Of a stretch of 64,000 bases of DNA, positions 48,933 to 61,960 are shown one piece after another. Origin of the DNA: Laburnicola sp. R22_1 (Eukaryota > Ascomycota > Dothideomycetes > Pleosporales > Didymosphaeriaceae); NCBI GenBank assembly GCA_014281115.1, contig JACONQ010000004.1, forward strand, positions 2,542,001 through 2,606,000. Reading direction: 5' to 3'. The stretch's first letter is position 1; every line of letters starts with the position of its first letter. Made by a program: the position numbers and the translations under genes. The notes beneath the pieces were generated by a model. The model had not been told where the DNA came from and ran no database searches. It saw only the letters and a list, made by a program, of their open reading frames with translations.

Positions 48933-50230
48933 ACCTTAAAGGCGCGCTTTAAAAAGCTACGCAAAAATTAGTATTAAATAAATTAAGCCCTTAATAAAGA
49001 TTATAGACCTAACTTACTCTTTAAATTTTTAAAAAACTTACTACAATTCTTTTACTTCCTAATAGGCACGTAAGAAGTTTTATAAGCTCTTTATTTTTAA
49101 TAAAATAGACGCCTAGACATTCTTATAGGCTTTTGAAAGTCTAGCTAAAAAAGATAAACTAAATATAAAAACCTAAAAGGACAAATTATAACTTAAGTTA
49201 ACTAAAAGTCTTAAGTTAATGCTCTAAAAAGAGATAAGAAATCTTAATATTAACTACCTAGAAATTAAACGCTAAATAGCTACAGCTAGCTGCACTCTCT
49301 AAGATAATAATATAATAAGCTTATTTTAGGCGCATATATAAACCTCTTATAAAATACTACCCTTTAGTTTAAAGCCTTTATATACAGTAACTAAAAAATA
49401 AGTATCCTACTCTAAACCTATTATTTCCTTTTACTCCTCTATAACTATAAGAAAATATAGTGTATTAAGCACAACACTTATTTTTAGTATAGTAAGATAG
49501 AGAATAAATACTTAAGCTACTATAACTATTTCTAAAAGATAGCTCTATAAGTAAATATATAGGTAGTAAATAATTGTAATTTAAATAAACTTAGTATTGC
49601 CTACTATTCTAATTTAAAAGTAGGTAATTTATTAAATAATAAGGCTTTAAATACAAGCTACTAGACCACTCTAACCTAGTAGCTTATATAGGGGCTACTA
49701 AACTAATTAATCTAAATAAGTTATAATTTTAATTATAAAACGTAAATGCTAAACTAAAATTGCTACCTATAAGTAGTAAGATAGTATAAGTTTCTAAGCT
49801 ATTTTAAGGCCCCTAGCTAGTTATGCTAGTGCAAATTATATTTTAAAAGTTAGCTCTTAGGTTATAAATCTTAATAGATACTAGTGCTAGTACTTATAAC
49901 CTTATTACTTTAAAGTATATAAAAATAGTATAAAGCTTACCAAACACCTTTTTTAACCTTTTTTTAAGTTTAAGGTTAAAGTAGATTAAGAGAGAAGGTT
50001 ATTATATACTATATATAGCACTTAATTCTAATTAAATACTAACCTTAAATATGCTAATACAATAATAGTTTTAAACTTACTTACGCCCTATATTCTATAA
50101 GCTTCTAATCTATATAAGATTTAGTTATAGCGTATATAGCATACCTAGCTTATTGCTACTATTATTATTAGTTATTTACGCTTACGCGCTAGATAAGCTA
50201 ACTTAATAGCAATAATAATAGCTAGAAGAA
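48933..50230 (+). pseudogene. G3 Gag and protease, destroyed by RIP
   Basis: Plus strand with TAA/TAG tolerated. A Gag capsid-type segment (about 49010-49290; FNKIDA.TFL.AFESLAKKDKL) is followed by a low-similarity linker and an aspartic protease with ILIDTSASTYNLIT near 49868-49905 (family DTGAS). The expected zinc knuckle is not evident. S1 copy i interrupts the frame at about 50231. Confidence 0.75.
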
Positions 50231-51028
50231 TTTTATAAATCTATAAAACACTTTTACTACTTTGTAGCTTATTAATAAACACCTTATTATCTTTCTTTTA
50301 TATCCCCTACTAGATTATTTTATTACTAATAAGAAGCAATAGCGTCTACTAGTATAAGAATATAATTATTTTATCTTTAGTAAACTAGACTAGCTGCTAA
50401 TCTAACTAGTAAATAAGGATGGCCTTATAAATAGTGAAGTATACCTATCTCTCCTTATGCTAAATAAGTATTTTATAAATAGAACAAAACTCTAGCGTAG
50501 TTATTATTTAGGTAATAGTTATATAGAACTCTAATATATACTTTTTAGTATTAGTAAGTACCTTAGCGTTAGTAGGGCTGCTATTAATTAAGTAGTTAGT
50601 AGAATATAGGGAGATAGTGGGAGATTTGTTAAGAATAATCTTAATGTGATAATAGAGTAATAAATATATATCTAGTATATATTACCCTTATTCTACTTAT
50701 ATATAAAGTAGTATATACCTATTAATATATTAATTTATATTATTTGCAATAATTAGGATAGTAAAGAAGATAGCTTATAATGTAGCTGCGCCTAAGTTTT
50801 ATCCTCTAAAGTTCTAAGTAGCCTTTTTGTGAAAATTTTGCTTATACAAGCAGCCTTGCGCTAAGACTACTAAGCTTACTTAGTAGTTTAAACGCGTATT
50901 GTTATAACTACCTTTTAACCCTTTTTGTTAACACCTTAAAACGCTTTTCTGTGTATACAATTGTAGGAGAGATATTTGCTATTATTGTAATATTTTTATT
51001 AGAAACCCCTTAGTCGCAAAAAAAAAAC
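50231..51028 (+). mobile_element. S1 retroposon copy i, divergent subfamily, left-truncated
   Basis: About 800 bp, matching copy c in blocks (for example around 50400-50450 and in the last 110 bp) but clearly more diverged, with the same constant end TTAGTCGCAAAAAAAAA. An older or separate S1 lineage. Confidence 0.72.
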
Positions 51029-51035
51029 AATAACT

Positions 51036-51115
51036 ATCTTTTTACGCTTTTTTTATTATGTTATTTAAGATAAAAGCCTTTGTCGTGCTACCCCTAGGTA
51101 GTTAATTTAACGCTA
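51036..51115 (-). mobile_element. S3 retroposon copy e, partial
   Basis: Has GATAAAAGCCTTTGTCGTGC and CCCCTAGGTAGTTAATTTAA but lacks the GGAGGCTCTGC block. Sits directly after S1 copy i; no clear duplication. Confidence 0.65.
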
Positions 51116-52681
51116 TATAAAAATAGCTTAAAACTAAACTCCTTTGCCTAAAGACACTAATCTCTTTTAAAAACTTTGTAGGAAAGAGAAGCGTAAAAGT
51201 AGATACATATTTTATAGCCTAGCTTAATATTAATAGATATAGTATTACTATATAGTTTATTTTTTATAAAATAGGGGACTATAATTTTATTATTAGTAGG
51301 AAATTTTTAAGCAAGCTAACTACCTAATTAATACTTAGAACTATCGCCTTTATTAGAAAAATAATAAGAATTTAACCTTTACTAGTAACCTTATTCTACT
51401 ATAGACTTTTTCTCTACCTAACTCTTCCTATAAGAATAATACTACTTAATAGAATAGTCTACTTAAAAAGTAGAACTATACTTACTAAAAGACTTACTTA
51501 TTAAAACCTAACTAGAGCGTCTCTAAGGAAATCTCTATTTAGCTTCCTAGCCCTACTATTTTAGTTATTAGAATATACTTAAAGGCTTACTAAAAACTAA
51601 GCTATAAAAATAACTTTAATAAAGATAGTAGTATAGAGGTTAAAGAGCTAATCCTCTTTAGATAAAGAACTATTAGATAATAAATTGCCTATTAGTTACC
51701 CTATCTCTACTACCTAAGAAAGCCACTAGTAAGACTAGTCCCTAGGAATTATATAGTAGAATCTAGGTATTACTCTTAGCCCTAGACCTAGAGACTATAA
51801 TTCTACTAAAGAAGCTAATCTGCAGATTAGATAGCTCTTATAGGAATTAACTATTTAATTAAAACTATCCTAGTTAAAATAATCTAGGTTAGCTTCCTTT
51901 TGCCCTACTAAATTACTAATATAGAAGAAAAACCTATAAAAGATAAATAATAAATTATGTTTAGTAAACCTACTAGACCTATAGGATTTGGCTAACCTTC
52001 TAGAACTTATTTAGGCGCTAATGTAGGAATAATTATATGCTACTAGCTTTAGTATTAATATAGTAAGCGCTATAGCCTTTACTTTAAATAGCAGCTATAA
52101 GTCTAATATAATTATTAGTTATACTAGCCCTTATACTAAGTAGGAGGCTCTGCTTTTTTTGTTATGTTATTTGAGATAAAAGCCTTTGTCGTCCTACCCC
52201 TAGGTATATTAATTAACGCTATATACTAGCCCTTATAAGTTAGCTAAACTTATTAAGAACTATAAAAGTAAGATGTATAGCCTAGAAAATAAGTTCTAAG
52301 CTAACCTACTTGCTAGAATAGAATAAGCGCTCCCCTAGCTAGAATACGCTAAAGTAGAGCCTGCCTATTTTTTAAAATTAGATTCTAACGCCCTCCTACC
52401 TAACTAAAAGGGTGTTAATTACTATATTAACCTTACTAAAGACCTATTTACGCTTACTACTTTATCTTTATATAGTATATTTTTAAAGTACTTTAAACTC
52501 TTTAAAGCCTATATTAATAACTATATTAAGTATAGGTTTATTATCCCTAGTAACGCTAGCTTTGCTTTGCTAGTATTATTTACTATAAAGCTAGATAAAA
52601 GTTAGTGCTTTTATATTAATTATTACTAGCTTAATACTATTACTAAAATGAATATTATAGTAATTATACTTATTAAGGAGA
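51116..52681 (+). pseudogene. G3 segment between protease and reverse transcriptase, with start of RT
   Basis: Plus-strand frame continuing G3 Pol with an end-of-protease-like segment (DYNFIIGRKFL near 51280), a long charged linker, and the beginning of reverse transcriptase (KYFKLFKAYINN near 52490 and NYYQLNTITKMN near 52620, family DYRQLNxxTxxxxYPLPxI). S3 copy f is inserted at 52136. The frame stops at 52681 where G4 enters. Confidence 0.75.
52136..52221 (-). mobile_element. S3 retroposon, copy f
   Basis: 86 bp between perfect 16-bp duplications TATACTAGCCCTTATA (52120-52135 and 52222-52237). Confidence 0.92.
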
Positions 52682-52871
52682 TGTAAGGCCTCCTTATTAC
52701 TTAACTGGCCTAATGGGGACTTATGCCTTCTTTGAGCCTAGTGGGAGTCTAGATAAAAAACCTCCTTACTTTAGATAAGAGCGGGTAGCAATTTGTCTTA
52801 TTACTACTTACCTCCTAATATTATTCTATTTTGCCTTAATAACTATTAGGCGTCTTAGTAGCGCCCTTATA
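52682..52871 (+). repeat. G4 5' LTR
   Basis: 190 bp; retains CA/TG in its first third. Shares TAACTGG and AGCAATTTGTCTTATTACTA-like blocks with the right LTR. Confidence 0.92.
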
Positions 52872-52979
52872 TTTAAATTACTTCCTTATAGATAGTAGTA
52901 GAATTCTCGCTACTATAATAGTAATATATAGGTCTAGTAGACGCCTTGCCTTTGTAAGCTAGAAGCTAGACGGCCTATT

Positions 52980-54560
52980 TAGGAACACTTAGCAGTAAGC
53001 TAGTACTATTAGGTAGGTAGGAGAACAAGTAGAAGAACTTAGGGAGGCTATCTAATAAGAAATTAATAATAGCCCTAAGAGTTTGCAAGGCCCTCTAATA
53101 GAGCTAAATATAATAGAAGCTAATAGAAGGGTAGCTTATCTTATAGAACTATAGGACTAGGCGCGCAAAAAATAGAAATAATAGAAAATATAATATATTA
53201 AGAATATTTAATAATAATATAAAGCTAGCAACATAGTAGCTTTTAATAAGCTTACTAGTACTTTGTGCGTAGCCACTATAGCCTTATTATTTCTAGTAGT
53301 TGCTAAATAAAGTACTTTATTATAACTACCCTTACTATATATCTATAACTATAAGAGCTATTGCAATTATAACTAATAAAAGTAGAACTATAAGTTTTTT
53401 TTATAAGCACCTTCTTGCTTTGTTATAGAAGATTATAAGGTTACTTTTAGTAGATAGTATCTATCTAAGGACCTTTAAAGTTAATTTAAGTTATACTCTA
53501 ACTAATAATAATAGATAGACCCTAAATAGGCTTCTACCTAGCAGATATTAATAAAACAAATACTTAATACCCTAGGCACTCTAGTAGAACACTAGTAGAT
53601 AGCATTTAAGGCAATAAAAAACTACTACTAAAGGGTAGGTTAGTCTCTAATAGACTTATTTAACTACTTTTTTTCATAGGATAAAATTAAGGAGCAGAAT
53701 AAGTATTATAGGGTAGCTAGATTTATAGCTTCTATAGATAATAAGCTATATAGAGAAGTTTTATATTACTTATCTTCTTAGAGGAAAACCCTTATAGAGG
53801 TAAAAGAGATTGCTAATTGCCTTTACTAAGAGGAAGAGTAGTTTGATAAGAGTAAAGGCAAGTCTAAGGACTTGTTAAAGAGGCCTAAGTTAATAACACC
53901 CTTTACTAAGTTAGCTAGACTAGTTAAATATAGTGAAAAGAAGTATAAGGACTATAAATAGTCTACCCTAATATAGAAGAAAAAGAATAAAGATCATCTA
54001 AAGATTACTTGCTAGAACTATAGCGAGAGAGGCTATATCTCCCCTAATTATAAGAAGAAGAGAAATCTGAATCTACTTTTTTATTCTAAGGACGTATTAG
54101 AGTCCGCGGGAAAAGGTAAGGGCTAGTAGAACTAGACTCTATCCTATTAGCTGCAATTATTAAGTATAAGGAGAATAAGTAGCTTAGAAATCTTTATAAT
54201 ATACTTTACCTAAAGAGGCTAACTATAATAATAGTGTAGGCTATAGTAGGGGATTTAGGCTTAGTTAAGGCACTAGTTAATAGTGGCGCTAAACTTAATA
54301 TAATCTCTACTTACTTTATAAAAGAGAAAGATCTAATAGTAATATTCTTACTAGACTTTATAATAGAGGTGACAAATAGTACAAATATTACTATATATAG
54401 ATTTGTAGTTGCTAAAGTATATTTAGTAAATACTAGGGGTTATAAAGAGACCTACTAGGTCCTATTTATAGTAGTAGATCTAAGGAAGTATAAAATATAC
54501 TTAGAATTACTATAGATTGCCACATATAATCTAAAACTTAACTTTCGTATAGGTTAATTA
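52980..54560 (+). pseudogene. G4 Gag and protease, destroyed by RIP
   Basis: Plus strand. Gag runs from about 52980; a CCHC knuckle at about 54005-54060 reads CQNYSERGYISPNYKKK after restoring only the stop (family CxxCGxxGHxxxxC), with Cys and His changed to Tyr. The aspartic protease motif ALVNSGAKLNIIS lies near 54265-54305 (family DSGA). Many TAA/TAG. Confidence 0.8.
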
Positions 54561-54799
54561 TTATTCTAAGGAAAGCTAGAGTAGAATGTGCCTAACTATA
54601 TTAAAGTGGCCCTTAAAAATATAAAACAGTTTAATTTAATAATATTAGACTTAACTATAAAATTATACACATATTACATTAGCTATATAGGTAATAAAAT
54701 ATTGATAATCTTAGTAGAGGCTATAATACTATAGATATACTAAGCGTTCGCTAATATAGTAAATAGTAATTAATTAGAAGTGCTTATAAAATACTCCGC

Positions 54800-57790
54800 A
54801 ACTAACCTAAGTATTATTTTTTTCTAGAGAATAACTATCCTATTAGCCTCTTTATAACTTATTTAAGGGTAAGCTAAGTATCTTATATAAGTATATTGCA
54901 GATTACTTGCAAAGAGGCTAGATATAATATTTAAGGTTACTAGCTAAGCACTAATTCTATTTGTAAAAAAGAAGGATAGTATATTAAGATTATATATTAA
55001 TTATTGCGGCCTTAATAAGATTACTATTAAGAATTATTATATATTACTCTTAATTACTAAGTCCTTGGAAAGATTAGCAAAAGTAAAGTTCTTTACTAAG
55101 CTTAATATCTAAAAGGCATATTATAGAATAAAAATTAAAAAAGATAATAAATAGAAGATAGCTTTTTGTATAAAGTATAGATACTTTAAGTACTTAGTAA
55201 TGCTATTTAGTTTAACTAATACTCTAGCACAATTCTAGAAGCATATTAATAAAGTCCTAGTAGAACTAATTAATATAACGTGTATTGTCTATTTAGACAA
55301 TATAACGTGTATTGTCTATTTAGACAATATACATATCTTCTCTAATATAAAAGAGAAATATAAATAATATACAAAAAAAGTCCTCTAAAGGCTATATAAG
55401 GCTAAACTATATATTAAACTTAGTAAGTGTAAGTTTTATTAGAAAGTGATAGAGTACCTAGGCTATATTATTAGCCGCAAGGGAGTTAGAGTACACAAAG
55501 ACTATATAAAAATAATTATAGAGTAGTTACTTTCTAAGATAGTGCGTAATATTAGGGTGTTTATTAGTTTTATAAATTATTACTAGATATTTATTATAGG
55601 GTTTTTAAGAGTGGCTCTACTCCTAACTAAACTTACTTAGAAGGAGTCTAGTGCTGCCTAGAGCAGGCAAGCTTAAAGAAGAAAAGAAAGCTAACCCTTA
55701 CACCTAGATACGTAGGCAAGAGCAGCTTTTAAAAAGTTAAAGACCGCATTTATAGTAGTGCCTATATTAGTGCACTTTAAGTCTAATAGAGAGATAAGAC
55801 TTAAGACAGATGCCTTAGGTGGCGTAATATCTAGTATATTAAGCTAGAATGTGCTTAAATCTAATAAAACTTTATAATAGCAACCTATTAGTTTCTTTTT
55901 ATAAAAGCTAGATAGCACACAACTTTAATATAATATATACAATAAGAAATTACTACCTATTAATAAAAGCGTTAAATATTAGCAACACTACCTATTAAGT
56001 ATCCTATTTACTATTCTTATAGATTATAATAACTTGCAATAGTTTATAAATATAAAGAAATTAAACTACTAGCAGGTTAGAGTTTATAAAAGGCTAGCAG
56101 AGTATAATTTTATTATTATCTACTAGCTAGGGAAGGAAAACCCAGTAAATAGACTATTAAGACGCCCTAACTATATAGGCGAGGCGCAACATCTAGTAGA
56201 GAAAGACAATAGGGCTTATATAGAGCCTTTATGAATATTATTAAGTAGGAATACTTTTAATAAACTAACTACTTAATTAATTAGTGCGATTATAAGGTCC
56301 TAATAAGCGGCACCCTAGGGACAAAGGCAGCTAAGAAGGCGCAAACCTAAAAAAGCAATTGCAGAAGAGCTAATATTATTAATAAATAGTAGCTCTAAAT
56401 CTAACTTAGAGACTAAGGATAAAGTTAAGGCTCTAGAAGAATTTTAGCGCTAATAGTTAGGTAAAGAGTTATTAAAAGAAGGCGTAATAGAGCAAAACAA
56501 AATTAAAGTGCTTATAATAAGTGTAGAGAAGGCAAAGGCCCTTTAGATATACTATAATAGCCCTATAGGTAGGTATTTTAGGGTAAAGAAGATAGTAGAG
56601 AAGTTAAGAAAGCATTTCTAATAAAAAGAAATATAATACAAAGTTAAAAACTACTATTAAAACTATTTAAAGTGCAGAATATCTATTGCGCCTTAACACT
56701 AACTATATAATCTTTTAAATTCTTTACCTATACTAAATAGTCCTTAAGAGGACGTCACCTTAGATTTTATTATAGACTTACCCCCTAGCTAAACACTTAG
56801 CCAAGTCTATAATACTATTCTAGTAATAGTAAACTATCTAACAAAGATAGCTTATTATGTACCTACTAGGGCAAATTAGGACGCAAAGAACTTAGCAGAA
56901 GCCTGGATTTAGAATATTATTAGATTATATAGCACTTCTAAGATAATTTTATTAGACAGAGGTCTAATAATAAACTCTTACTATTAGGACTCTTTTTATT
57001 ATTACCTTAACACTATAAGAGTATTATTGTTAGCCTATTACTCGCAAATAAATAGGCAAACTAAAAGGCAGAATTAGACACTTAAGTAGTATCTTTAGTG
57101 CTTTTACTACCTAGAATAGGATAACTAAATAAGGTGGTTACTAATTGCGGAATTTATATATAACAATAGCGTAAACATAATAACTAAAGTAACTTCTTTT
57201 TGCGTATACTATAGAGCGGATCCTTATGCGCTAAAATAGCCTAGAATGCCGCTTAGCAATAGAAAATTGCTACTAGACACGTTAATTACAGTAAAAGTCA
57301 TTATACTATAGGCTTAATATAGAATAAAAATTATAGCAGCAAATATATACTAGAAAAAGTACGCTAATAAGAAGAGAAAGCACCTTAGTCTTAAACTAGA
57401 GAATTAAGCGTTTATATCTACTAAATATCTAAACTCTACACAACCTAAGCGTAAACTTAATTAAAAGTTTATTAGACTAGATATAGTTAAGTATTCTATA
57501 AAGAAAGAAGTCTATAAAGTTAACTTCCTAGGATTAAACGCACACCTAGTCTTCTATATATTATTATTAAAGCTATATAAATAAAGGGGAGCTATTAAGT
57601 CTTAAGTAGGTACTATTATAGACACCCTATATACGTTTAGCAATAATATATACTATATAAAGAAAGTGCTAGAGAGTAAACAGTTATTAGTAGGAACCTA
57701 GAAATACCTTATTAAATAGGAAGTTTACCTAGAAGAAGAAAACTTATAGGAGCTAGGCACTAATCTAAGTGCTAACGCTATTAAATAATT
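54800..57790 (+). pseudogene. G4 Pol: reverse transcriptase, RNase H, integrase, chromodomain
   Basis: Plus strand. Reverse transcriptase with LFVKKKDS.LRLYINY near 54960, FTKLNI..AYYRIKI near 55090 and active-site box VYLDN at about 55287. RNase H lies near 55740-56150. Integrase core at 56750-57130 with DFIIDLPPS, TKIAYYVPTRAN and QINRQTKRQNQTLKQYL (family QTDGQTERxNQTLEQYLR). Near 57655-57790 a chromodomain-like end reads KKVLESK...KYLIK.EVYLEEEN. The His, Asp and Glu losses fit RIP. A 27-bp duplication lies in the catalytic box of reverse transcriptase. Confidence 0.87.
55275..55328. repeat. Perfect 27-bp tandem duplication at the G4 reverse-transcriptase box
   Basis: Two identical units 55275-55301 and 55302-55328 encode in frame ITCIVYLDN twice. 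A catalytic box cannot be duplicated in a working enzyme, so this arose after or during decay. Confidence 0.95.
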
Positions 57791-57979
57791 CTAGAAAAAG
57801 AAGACTATTCTAGGACAGCGTTAAAGAGACTCTTGTTTAGGTTAAACAACTGCAGAAGGGGAATAAAAGAACCTCCTTAGGGAATTTTAATTCCTTTCTT
57901 TTATATATAAGAGATTAAACTTAAGTTAACTATATAGTTAAAAAACTACTATAGGAAGTACACTTACTACCTTTACCAA

Positions 57980-58880
57980 TTTTTTCCTATAGAGAGTTTT
58001 TTTTACTACAATTATAGAGGTGTTTAATAGCGTAAGGTGCTATAGAGGTAATACTAACTTAGAAAGATTATAGTATTTCTAAGGGTTAGTTAAAAAGGAC
58101 TATAAAGGACTATAAAAGCACATTATACTTTACTTAGAGTTAAAGGAAGAGAATATTCTAAGAACCTAGGTTTAAGATATTTTAGGGCGTCACCGTCTAC
58201 TAGAAGGCGCTATTTAAGTTCTAATAGACTTCTATATTATAGGGAGCTATTATTCCTAAGAACCCTAAGGCACAATAGCCCTAGAGGTCCCCCTTACACA
58301 CATATATTAGCCTAAGGCCCCTAAAGAGGCTAAAAGCACTACTAAGAAGCTAGAAAGGCACTATCCGCAACTATAGCTATAAGTAGGACTCTTACTATTA
58401 CTCTAAAACTCCTAATAATGCGTTAGTTTATATTTATTCTATAACTACGTTAGTATAAAATAAAATAGGACAAAAGGCAAAATTATAGACCTTATCTTGC
58501 TTTAGGGTCCTACCCTTATAGGTTGCGCAGTTAATAGCCTTCTTATAGTAATATTACTTAGTCTTACGCTCTATATTAGTATAAGCGCGCTTCTTAGTAA
58601 AGTAATAGGTTAATTAATAGACATTGCTACTATTATAGACATAGAGATTCTATGCATAGGACTTAAACAAGCTGAAAAGTAATTAGTTAATAGAAAGCGC
58701 TATAAGAATAATTACACTTACTTAATACAGTTTATAAGTCTCTTAGTAGTCTTATAGATATGTTTCATATTTTTATTAAAATTACCACTATAAAGAAGAG
58801 TCTAAGTAGCTATAAGACTATTAAGCTTAGCGTTAAAGTGAATAGGGCACTATATTATCTTAGTTAGTGGCATAATAGCG
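57980..58880 (+). pseudogene. Possible extra ORF of G4 after the chromodomain
   Basis: The plus strand is open for about 300 codons with only TAA/TAG stops, in a basic, Gln/Leu/Tyr-rich register (legible GAIIPKNPKA, HTYISLRPLKRLKALLR, SYYYSKTPNNALVYIY, DLNKLKSN). It lies between the chromodomain and the 3' LTR, as ORF-X does in G1, but I see no similarity between the two. Could be RIP-opened 3' untranslated sequence; no family recognised. The stretch 58880-59446 shows nothing. Confidence 0.4.
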
Positions 58881-59462
58881 CCTAATATAGGTATATATTA
58901 CTATAAGATAGTGTTTATTCTAAATTAAGCAATTACTATACCTAAATAGCTAAACACTATTAATTTAAATTAATAGAATAAGTTTGGTATCTAGAAAGTG
59001 GTATGTGTAGAGTAGATCCCCCTTATAGATGAGTTTAATATAATAAATATATAGATTAGCACTAGTAGATTAGTTATAAGCTAACTTTATCTGCTATATA
59101 GTAAGTGTCTTCTTAAGGGCTATTTTACTATAGAGAGGGACATTAGAATATATTAGAATAATAAGAGCAGGATAGTATATACTAAATTAACTAGTAGAGG
59201 CGTAAGAAGTAAGGGTGATGCAAAGGCAGGCGAAAACTAAAATAACTGCGCTAAGCCTTACTTAATGGCACCTTTAGCCCCTAAATTAGTTAGGTGCCCT
59301 AGAGCACCTTAATAGCGTAATAACACCTAATATACTAATAATTGTTGCTATGTAGTTATAAGACTAGCGATTGTTTATTTTTTTTTAGTAGAGACAATAG
59401 GATATTATATGTTTTAATCTTCTAGAGCAACCTAGGTTAGGTTAATTCTAGAAGGGGGATAC

Positions 59463-59652
59463 TGTAAGGCCTTCTTATTACTTAACTGGTCTAATAGGAC
59501 CTTATACCTCCTTTAAGCCTAGTAGGGGTCTGGATAAAAAAAACTCTTACTTTAGATAAGAGTGGACAGCGATTTGTCTCATTACTACGTATCTCCTAAT
59601 ATTATCCTATTCTGCCTTATTAACTATTAGGCGTTCTAGTAGCGCCCTTATA
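59463..59652 (+). repeat. G4 3' LTR
   Basis: 190 bp, same length as the 5' LTR. Preceded by the polypurine tract at 59447-59462. Confidence 0.92.
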
Positions 59653-61950
59653 GAAGACACTTATATGCCTCTCTAAAGTAAGACTCTTTATTAAACTTAA
59701 TATTTACTAAGTATTTTACTAAATCTAGCTTACTCTAAAAACTAAAGCGCTAACTACTTTTTAAACTTAGTATAGAAATTATAAGTATAAGGTCTTACCT
59801 TTTAGTCTCTATAATAGTCCTACTACTTTTTAATAGTTTATTAATAGCGTTTTAGGCAATTATCTAAATAGCTTCTATACTATATATATTAATAATATTC
59901 TTATCTTTTCTAAAAATTCTTTAGAATACAAAGAATATATTCGCAAGGTCCTACTTTACTTAAAGAACACTAATTTCTAAGCTAATTTTAAAAAATGCAA
60001 ATTTGCTATAATAGAAACTAAGTATTTAAAATATATTATTAGTACTAAAGAAATCTATGGTTTTTTTTTGCGACTAAGGGGTTTCTAATAAAAATATTAC
60101 AATAATAGTAGTTATCCCTTCTACTATTATTAACATAGAAAAGCGTTTTAAGATAGTGTTAATAAAAAGAGAGAGAAAATCTATAAGGAACCTGTAAAGA
60201 CTACTATAGTTTAGAAATAAAAAAGCCTATAATACTTAAGGTATTATAGAGCTTTTAGGCTTCTATAACTACTACTACTCTTTTCTTCCTTACTATAGGT
60301 AGGTTATTCGCCTCTTAATTAAGCTACTAAAAAATAGTGCCTTTTATACTTTTAGAGACTAGAAATATACTACCTTTAAAGCTATAAAGTAACTTATAGC
60401 TAGCAATATTCTAGTTTTCTAGTACTCCATATTTTGAATTATCTATATAAAAACTAACTCTAGTAATAGTATTAATAGAGACTCTCTTAGTTAACTATAA
60501 TCTAATAGTACCTAGTATTTAGTTGTATAGTATTCTAAATTATTAAAGCCTACTAAGTTAAATTATAATATTTGTAATAAGAAAATATTAGTAGTTATAT
60601 AAAGATATTTAAAATAAAACGTACAACTAATTAGTCTCTAAACTACTAAGCTCTTTAATATTATTACTAATTATTAGGCCCTTAAATACTTTAGCACTAA
60701 ACATAAGCTTTTTTTATAGTAAGCCTATTAGTTTAAGAAGCTATCTAAATACTATTATTAAATTACATACTAACTAGGCAACGCAAGTATTATAGCTAAT
60801 ACGCTATTTAAAAAATAGGATAAGCTAAGGTTATAAAAAAAAGATTAAGAGGCTTAAACCTAGTTTTTTCTCCTATAACTACTAAATATCACTAAAGCAG
60901 CCCTTATAGCTATTATAATTGCAAAGTAAAAGAAAGGAAAAGTTAATATAAGCCTTAAAAAAGTCTATCCTTATATACTTATTAATTACCCACTATATAC
61001 TAATTAAATATATAAAGTGCTTAAATTACTTTAATAAGCAGCCTATTTAAAATTACTAGGTTTTGCCCTTACCTCTTCTAGATTACTTTTCTATAAAAAC
61101 TACCTAATAGTTCCCTTTATAAAGTTTCTTTAGACGTATTTAATTTAAATAATATATACTTATTAGATTACTACCTATCTAGATTAATAAAAACTGTTTA
61201 GCTTTTATACTAATTATATTACTAAAAGAGTATAAATACTAATATTAATAGGTATATTTCTAATTACAAAGACTCCTAGTAAAGTAAGCCCCTACTTAAT
61301 AAAAGCTAGGCTTATTATACTTACTTTCTATTCCTAAAAATATCTAGCAAAATATCTTAATTAATTTTAAATTATTTCTTAAAAATAAGAAAGAGTATAA
61401 TAACGTAATAGTATCTTATTACTACCTATCTAAGCGTGCCTTTTCTATACCTTACTATAAGATAGTTACTACTAAACAAGTTACTTATCTCTCCTATTAG
61501 TATATATCTAGGGTCTTTAGCCCCCTTAATTAATTGTCTTTAACTACAGCCTCTAGTTTATTTCCACTTTTTTAGCTACTTTATATAAGCTTATAGATAT
61601 TAAGTAACTTCTCTTTATAGTATAGTATTTATAAACTAATAGCTAAACTAAAATTATAAATTAGTATCTTAACTAGTGTCTACATCTATTTATTAACTTT
61701 TATTAAGATAACTAGTTAAATTTACTATCTAGCATAGACTGGGCCTAAGTAATACTATTTTATTATAGTACTAGAGTTTTACCTTTTAAAATTAAATTTA
61801 GATATTAGCTATACTTTTACTAGGACTAGTGTAAGCATACCTAATATTAGGATCTAAGATCTAAAAAGGGACCAAGACCTAATTTGTATTATTACTAGTG
61901 CTTACTATTAGATAATAAGAGACAAGACATAGTATAACTATACTACTAGC
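59653..61950 (+). pseudogene. G3 Pol, distal part: reverse transcriptase, RNase H, integrase
   Basis: Plus strand. Reverse transcriptase resumes with SLYNSPTTFQ-like sequence and YINNILIFS near 59885-59912 (family YIDDILIFS). S1 copy j is inserted at 60061. The thumb/RNase H junction reads IIELLGFYNYYYSFLPYYR near 60245 (family FLGFxNYYRxFI). Integrase core about 61540-61830 includes STFLATLYKLIDIK, then a TNS.TKIIN.YLN block (family QTDGQTERxNQxLE) and YYSTRVLPFKIKF (family STGxSPFExxYG). Heavily stopped; dead. Confidence 0.8.
60061..60176 (-). mobile_element. S1 retroposon, truncated copy j
   Basis: 116 bp inside the G3 reverse transcriptase, between AAATCTATGG (60051-60060) and AAATCTATAAGG (from 60177). 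Confidence 0.82.
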
Positions 61951-61960
61951 GCTAATATTA

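Larger units (their letters stand above)
52682..59652 (+). mobile_element. G4: Ty3/gypsy chromovirus nested in G3
   Basis: 6,971 bp. Two 190-bp LTRs begin TGTAAGGCC and end GCGCCCTTATA. Flanks GGAGA (52677-52681) and GAAGA (59653-59657) differ by one transition. Polypurine tract TCTAGAAGGGGGATAC before the 3' LTR. Order: LTR, Gag with zinc knuckle, protease, reverse transcriptase, RNase H, integrase, chromodomain, extra ORF, LTR. Confidence 0.93.
48933..61950 (+). mobile_element. G3: Ty3/gypsy element, split by G4, S1 and S3 insertions
   Basis: Plus-strand Gag, protease, reverse transcriptase, RNase H and integrase blocks in the standard gypsy order. LTRs were not identified; the left end abuts a truncated S1. 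The reverse-transcriptase frame breaks at 52681 and resumes at 59653 on either side of G4, which proves the nesting. Confidence 0.82.
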
